NCBI GenBank assembly: GCA_037102815.1
Contig: BTPP01000005.1
Location: forward strand, 1,984,001 to 2,048,000
Direction of reading: 5' to 3'
Length of the DNA: 64,000 bases
Origin: Neurospora intermedia
Taxonomy: Eukaryota; Ascomycota; Sordariomycetes; Sordariales; Sordariaceae
Part shown: in pieces, positions 61,632 through 64,000 of the stretch
Numbering within the stretch: position 1 is the stretch's first letter
Layout of the letters: each line of letters begins with the position of its first letter
Notes under the pieces: generated by a model
The model's input: the letters and a program-made list of their open reading frames with translations, nothing else
Databases searched by the model: none
Told to the model about the DNA's origin: nothing
Translations under genes and position numbers: made by a program

Positions 61632-62113
61632 GTCGGTTGGTGATGAAAAGGCAGTACCTACTACTCCTACTACTACTTGCGAAAATGGAAGATGGCCTCT
61701 GAGGGGTGATTCTGCGTGCTTCTTCTTTGTCGTGGTGGATGCGTAGAATGCGCAGCGCAATGGTGAATTATGGGAATATCGCTGGTCGGTGGGTGGATGT
61801 CCGAGGCTGGAGTGGAGGAGAACTTGAAGCAAGCTGCAAAAGTGCAAAGCGGTGCTGGAGCGGAATGCTGAATGGATCAGGATGCGAATGGTGTGTGGAC
61901 TCGAAGGACTGCTGCCGCCGTGGTGCAGTGGACCTGTGATGCGTCGTGGTGGTAAGAGGTACTTCCGCCGGTAGTGTAGGAGCACCCGACGATGGGGCCA
62001 AGAAGTCAAAGTCGGTATTGACCAGGAGCGGCAAGCTCCCATATACGGCTTAGCCTCGTTTTGGTGCACCACCGCACCGCACTGCACGGTTGCACAAGAA
62101 ACTGCAACTGGGT

Positions 62114-62141
62114 CCTACCTACCTAGAGGTACTACCTCTAG
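62114..62141. repeat. Compound palindrome copy with CTAGAGGTA and TACCTCTAG arms
   Basis: The two arms CTAGAGGTA and TACCTCTAG are separated by one C and preceded by CCTACCTAC. Confidence 0.7.
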
Positions 62142-62445
62142 CAGCAGCGAGCTGTGCCTTCATCAAAAAGAGGCAACTGGATTTCATGTCACAGCGGGAC
62201 TGCAGTGTCAAAAAGAAAAGAAGGAACAACCCCAACTTGGACAGAAACAGAGAAGACAGTCAGGTGGTGCTTCTCCCCCGAAGATCCCTACGACCGGCGA
62301 AGCTACTAAGGGCGATATCCGCGATTGTCAACCCAACTGAACCCGCCCGGAAGCTCTAGAGTAGCAAGGCAACCTAACCCCCCTCCTCCCGTTACCAATA
62401 CCAAACTGAACCCAGGCACCAGCTACCTCTATGTACTGCCCTGCC

Positions 62446-62459
62446 TAGAGGTACCTCTA
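62446..62459. repeat. Perfect palindrome TAGAGGTACCTCTA
   Basis: Fourteen-base perfect palindrome, the fullest symmetric copy of the family in this window, followed by CCTACCTA. Confidence 0.75.
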
Positions 62460-62756
62460 CCTACCTATTCATAGCGCACCGGCGTACCTCCTGTCTAAGC
62501 TGTATGTGTTAGATCTCGGAGTTCCGGGATCCCGTCATCTGGTTTTCTCCTCGTTGTTGGAGCTTCTCTCGCTCGCTCATCAGACTCGCTGTCCCACACA
62601 CACGGCACATTCACGGCTTGGCAAAAAGAGCAAAGACGGTGAGGCTACTAGTCAGTCCCAGAGGTTCGGATGCACATGAACACCTAGTCGGAGAGGTTGA
62701 CGGAGGAGGGGCCGCCCGTTCATCAAGGCCCGATGCAGGTTGGAGAAGAAAGAAAC

Positions 62757-62793
62757 AAAAAAAAAAAAAAAAAAAGGGGGGGGGGGGGGGGGG
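62757..62793 (+). repeat. A19G18 compound homopolymer
   Basis: Nineteen A directly followed by eighteen G in non-coding DNA. Confidence 0.9.
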
Positions 62794-64000
62794 CACCGAA
62801 AAGGCACACAGGCTTGCAGAGGGCCTGTAAAAGAGGAGTTGGAACATCCTTGATTGCCATTGATATTTCACCTCAAATTTTTGGGCCCAAGTTCCAAGTT
62901 GTGCCCGTGACCCGTTCAGGCCCGAGGCCGTCCCCAAAGCTCCTGTCCCAGTCGTCCCCAATTGTTGTCCACAATCGGTGGTGTCCACTTTGCTCGCTTG
63001 TTTCGGCATCGTCTTGGCATCTTGTCTCCCGTCGATGAGAAAGCTCGTAGTGTAAAGTTGCCGGCCGCTTCACTCGTAGTGCGTGCAGTGTACGAGCAGT
63101 TTTCTTTCTTCCTTTTGTTCCATCGATCGAAGGAAGCGCTCCCATCTCATTGCCGTCCACCCAAGCATCCATTTCATTGGTCATCACCGCCCCCATGCCA
63201 CGCTGGTCCATCGGAATTTGCACGCCCCTCCCCGAGCCCCCCCAACCCTCGACGCCGTCTGCGGGTTCCGCTGTATCGACGACTCCCGACGTAGCGTGTG
63301 TGTGATGCAGATCAGATACGGCGGCAACCGAACCTCACCAAAATCTGAATCGCTTCATTCACAACGTTCGATATGCTCGGGCGCTTTGCGACGATACCTC
63401 AAGTGCTTGTTTCAAATCTCATTTGTCCCATCAGACCAGCTTTTCACGGCGCCTAGTGTATTTTCTGCACCACACTTTACAGTGTACTACTACCTTACCA
63501 CAGCCTCATCGCCACATTGGCATACTAAGTATGACGAACCAAGCTCCCAAACCCATCCAATTCTTCATACTATATTTTTCACTCATGCGACCAGCCCAGC
63601 CTAATCCTACTCTGATAATCTATCAGTCCATACCCTACCCGCACATACATACATGAGACTAGTGTCTGTTTAGCATACACATCAATCGGGAAATGCCTAG
63701 AGTGTATGTCCTCTTGCTCAATTGAACACCATCCAGGCTATATATTCAACACCTTGTCGTCAGAGCTCTCGAAACATCAATAGATGTCGTTCCCTTCCCT
63801 GTATCAACTCATTTCCCGCATAAGCAGCTATACATCATCTTATGTTACACAACATGAATTAGATATCATTTATCCGAACTCGGGAAAAGCCAAGCGCCGT
63901 TGACGTCACTCTGAATTCGGTAGTCAGTAACACGACGAAAAAAAAAAAAAAAAAAGGAAAAGTCAGACTATGGACCAGCTACCGGTGGTCTATATCGACA

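Larger units (their letters stand above)
60950..64000. other. Spacer upstream of histidine kinase to window end
   Basis: Probable promoter and leader of the kinase, then about 2.5 kb with no supported gene. Contains A26 at 61338-61363, a GGGACT repeat at 61609-61631, palindromes at 62114-62141 and 62446-62459, and A19G18 at 62757-62793. Frames near 63.1-63.6 kb lack any recognisable protein feature. Confidence 0.6.

Noticed and set aside
63083-63604. 173-codon plus-strand frame near the window end
   Set aside because: His/Ser/Pro-rich translation without domains or good codon use.

Overview
This window is nuclear DNA of a filamentous ascomycete (Pezizomycotina), most likely a Sordariales species close to Neurospora or Sordaria. 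Short introns of about 48-140 nt carry GT...CTAAC...AG signals. Coding regions are GC-rich and separated by long gene-poor spacers full of microsatellites. The gene set is typical of moulds: Chs7-type chitin synthase chaperone, allantoicase, ankyrin-DIL protein and a group X-like hybrid histidine kinase. The species call is inference; no rRNA or tRNA gene was found to anchor it.

Layout. 1-2.0 kb: 3'-truncated MFS sugar transporter (minus). 7.3-8.6 kb: chs7 (plus, six exons). 9.6-10.8 kb: small one-TM ORF candidate and a cytochrome b561-like membrane protein (both minus). 12.1-13.3 kb: allantoicase (plus) with clustered GATA sites upstream. 14.4-17.2 kb: ankyrin-DIL protein (plus). 20.3-24.0 kb: Rab-GAP TBC protein (plus). 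24-31.7 kb: no supported gene. 31.8-33.4 kb: Pro/Gln-rich coiled-coil protein (minus). 33.4-43.1 kb: a second large gene-poor span. 43.1-46.7 kb: exportin-1/CRM1 (minus, seven exons). 48.7-50.2 kb: alanine-glyoxylate aminotransferase (minus). 51.3-52.1 kb: Vps29 (plus). 53.1-60.9 kb: giant hybrid histidine kinase (minus) with an unresolved 3' end. 61-64 kb: no gene seen.

The genes do not form one pathway or a biosynthetic cluster. Themes are membrane traffic (Chs7, TBC Rab-GAP, DIL protein, Vps29), nutrient use (sugar uptake, allantoate breakdown, glyoxylate transamination), nuclear export (CRM1) and stress signalling (histidine kinase). I saw no transposon, viral fossil, CRISPR-like array or secondary-metabolite cluster.

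Main points for follow-up are: a threonine at the leptomycin-B cysteine position of CRM1; a stop-free, in-frame intron in the b561 gene; a presequence-like in-frame extension ahead of the aminotransferase; the alternative 3' end of the histidine kinase; a local coding-frame conflict in the TBC gene; a dispersed AGGTACCT palindrome family confined to spacers; and very long homopolymers (G34, A41, T29).
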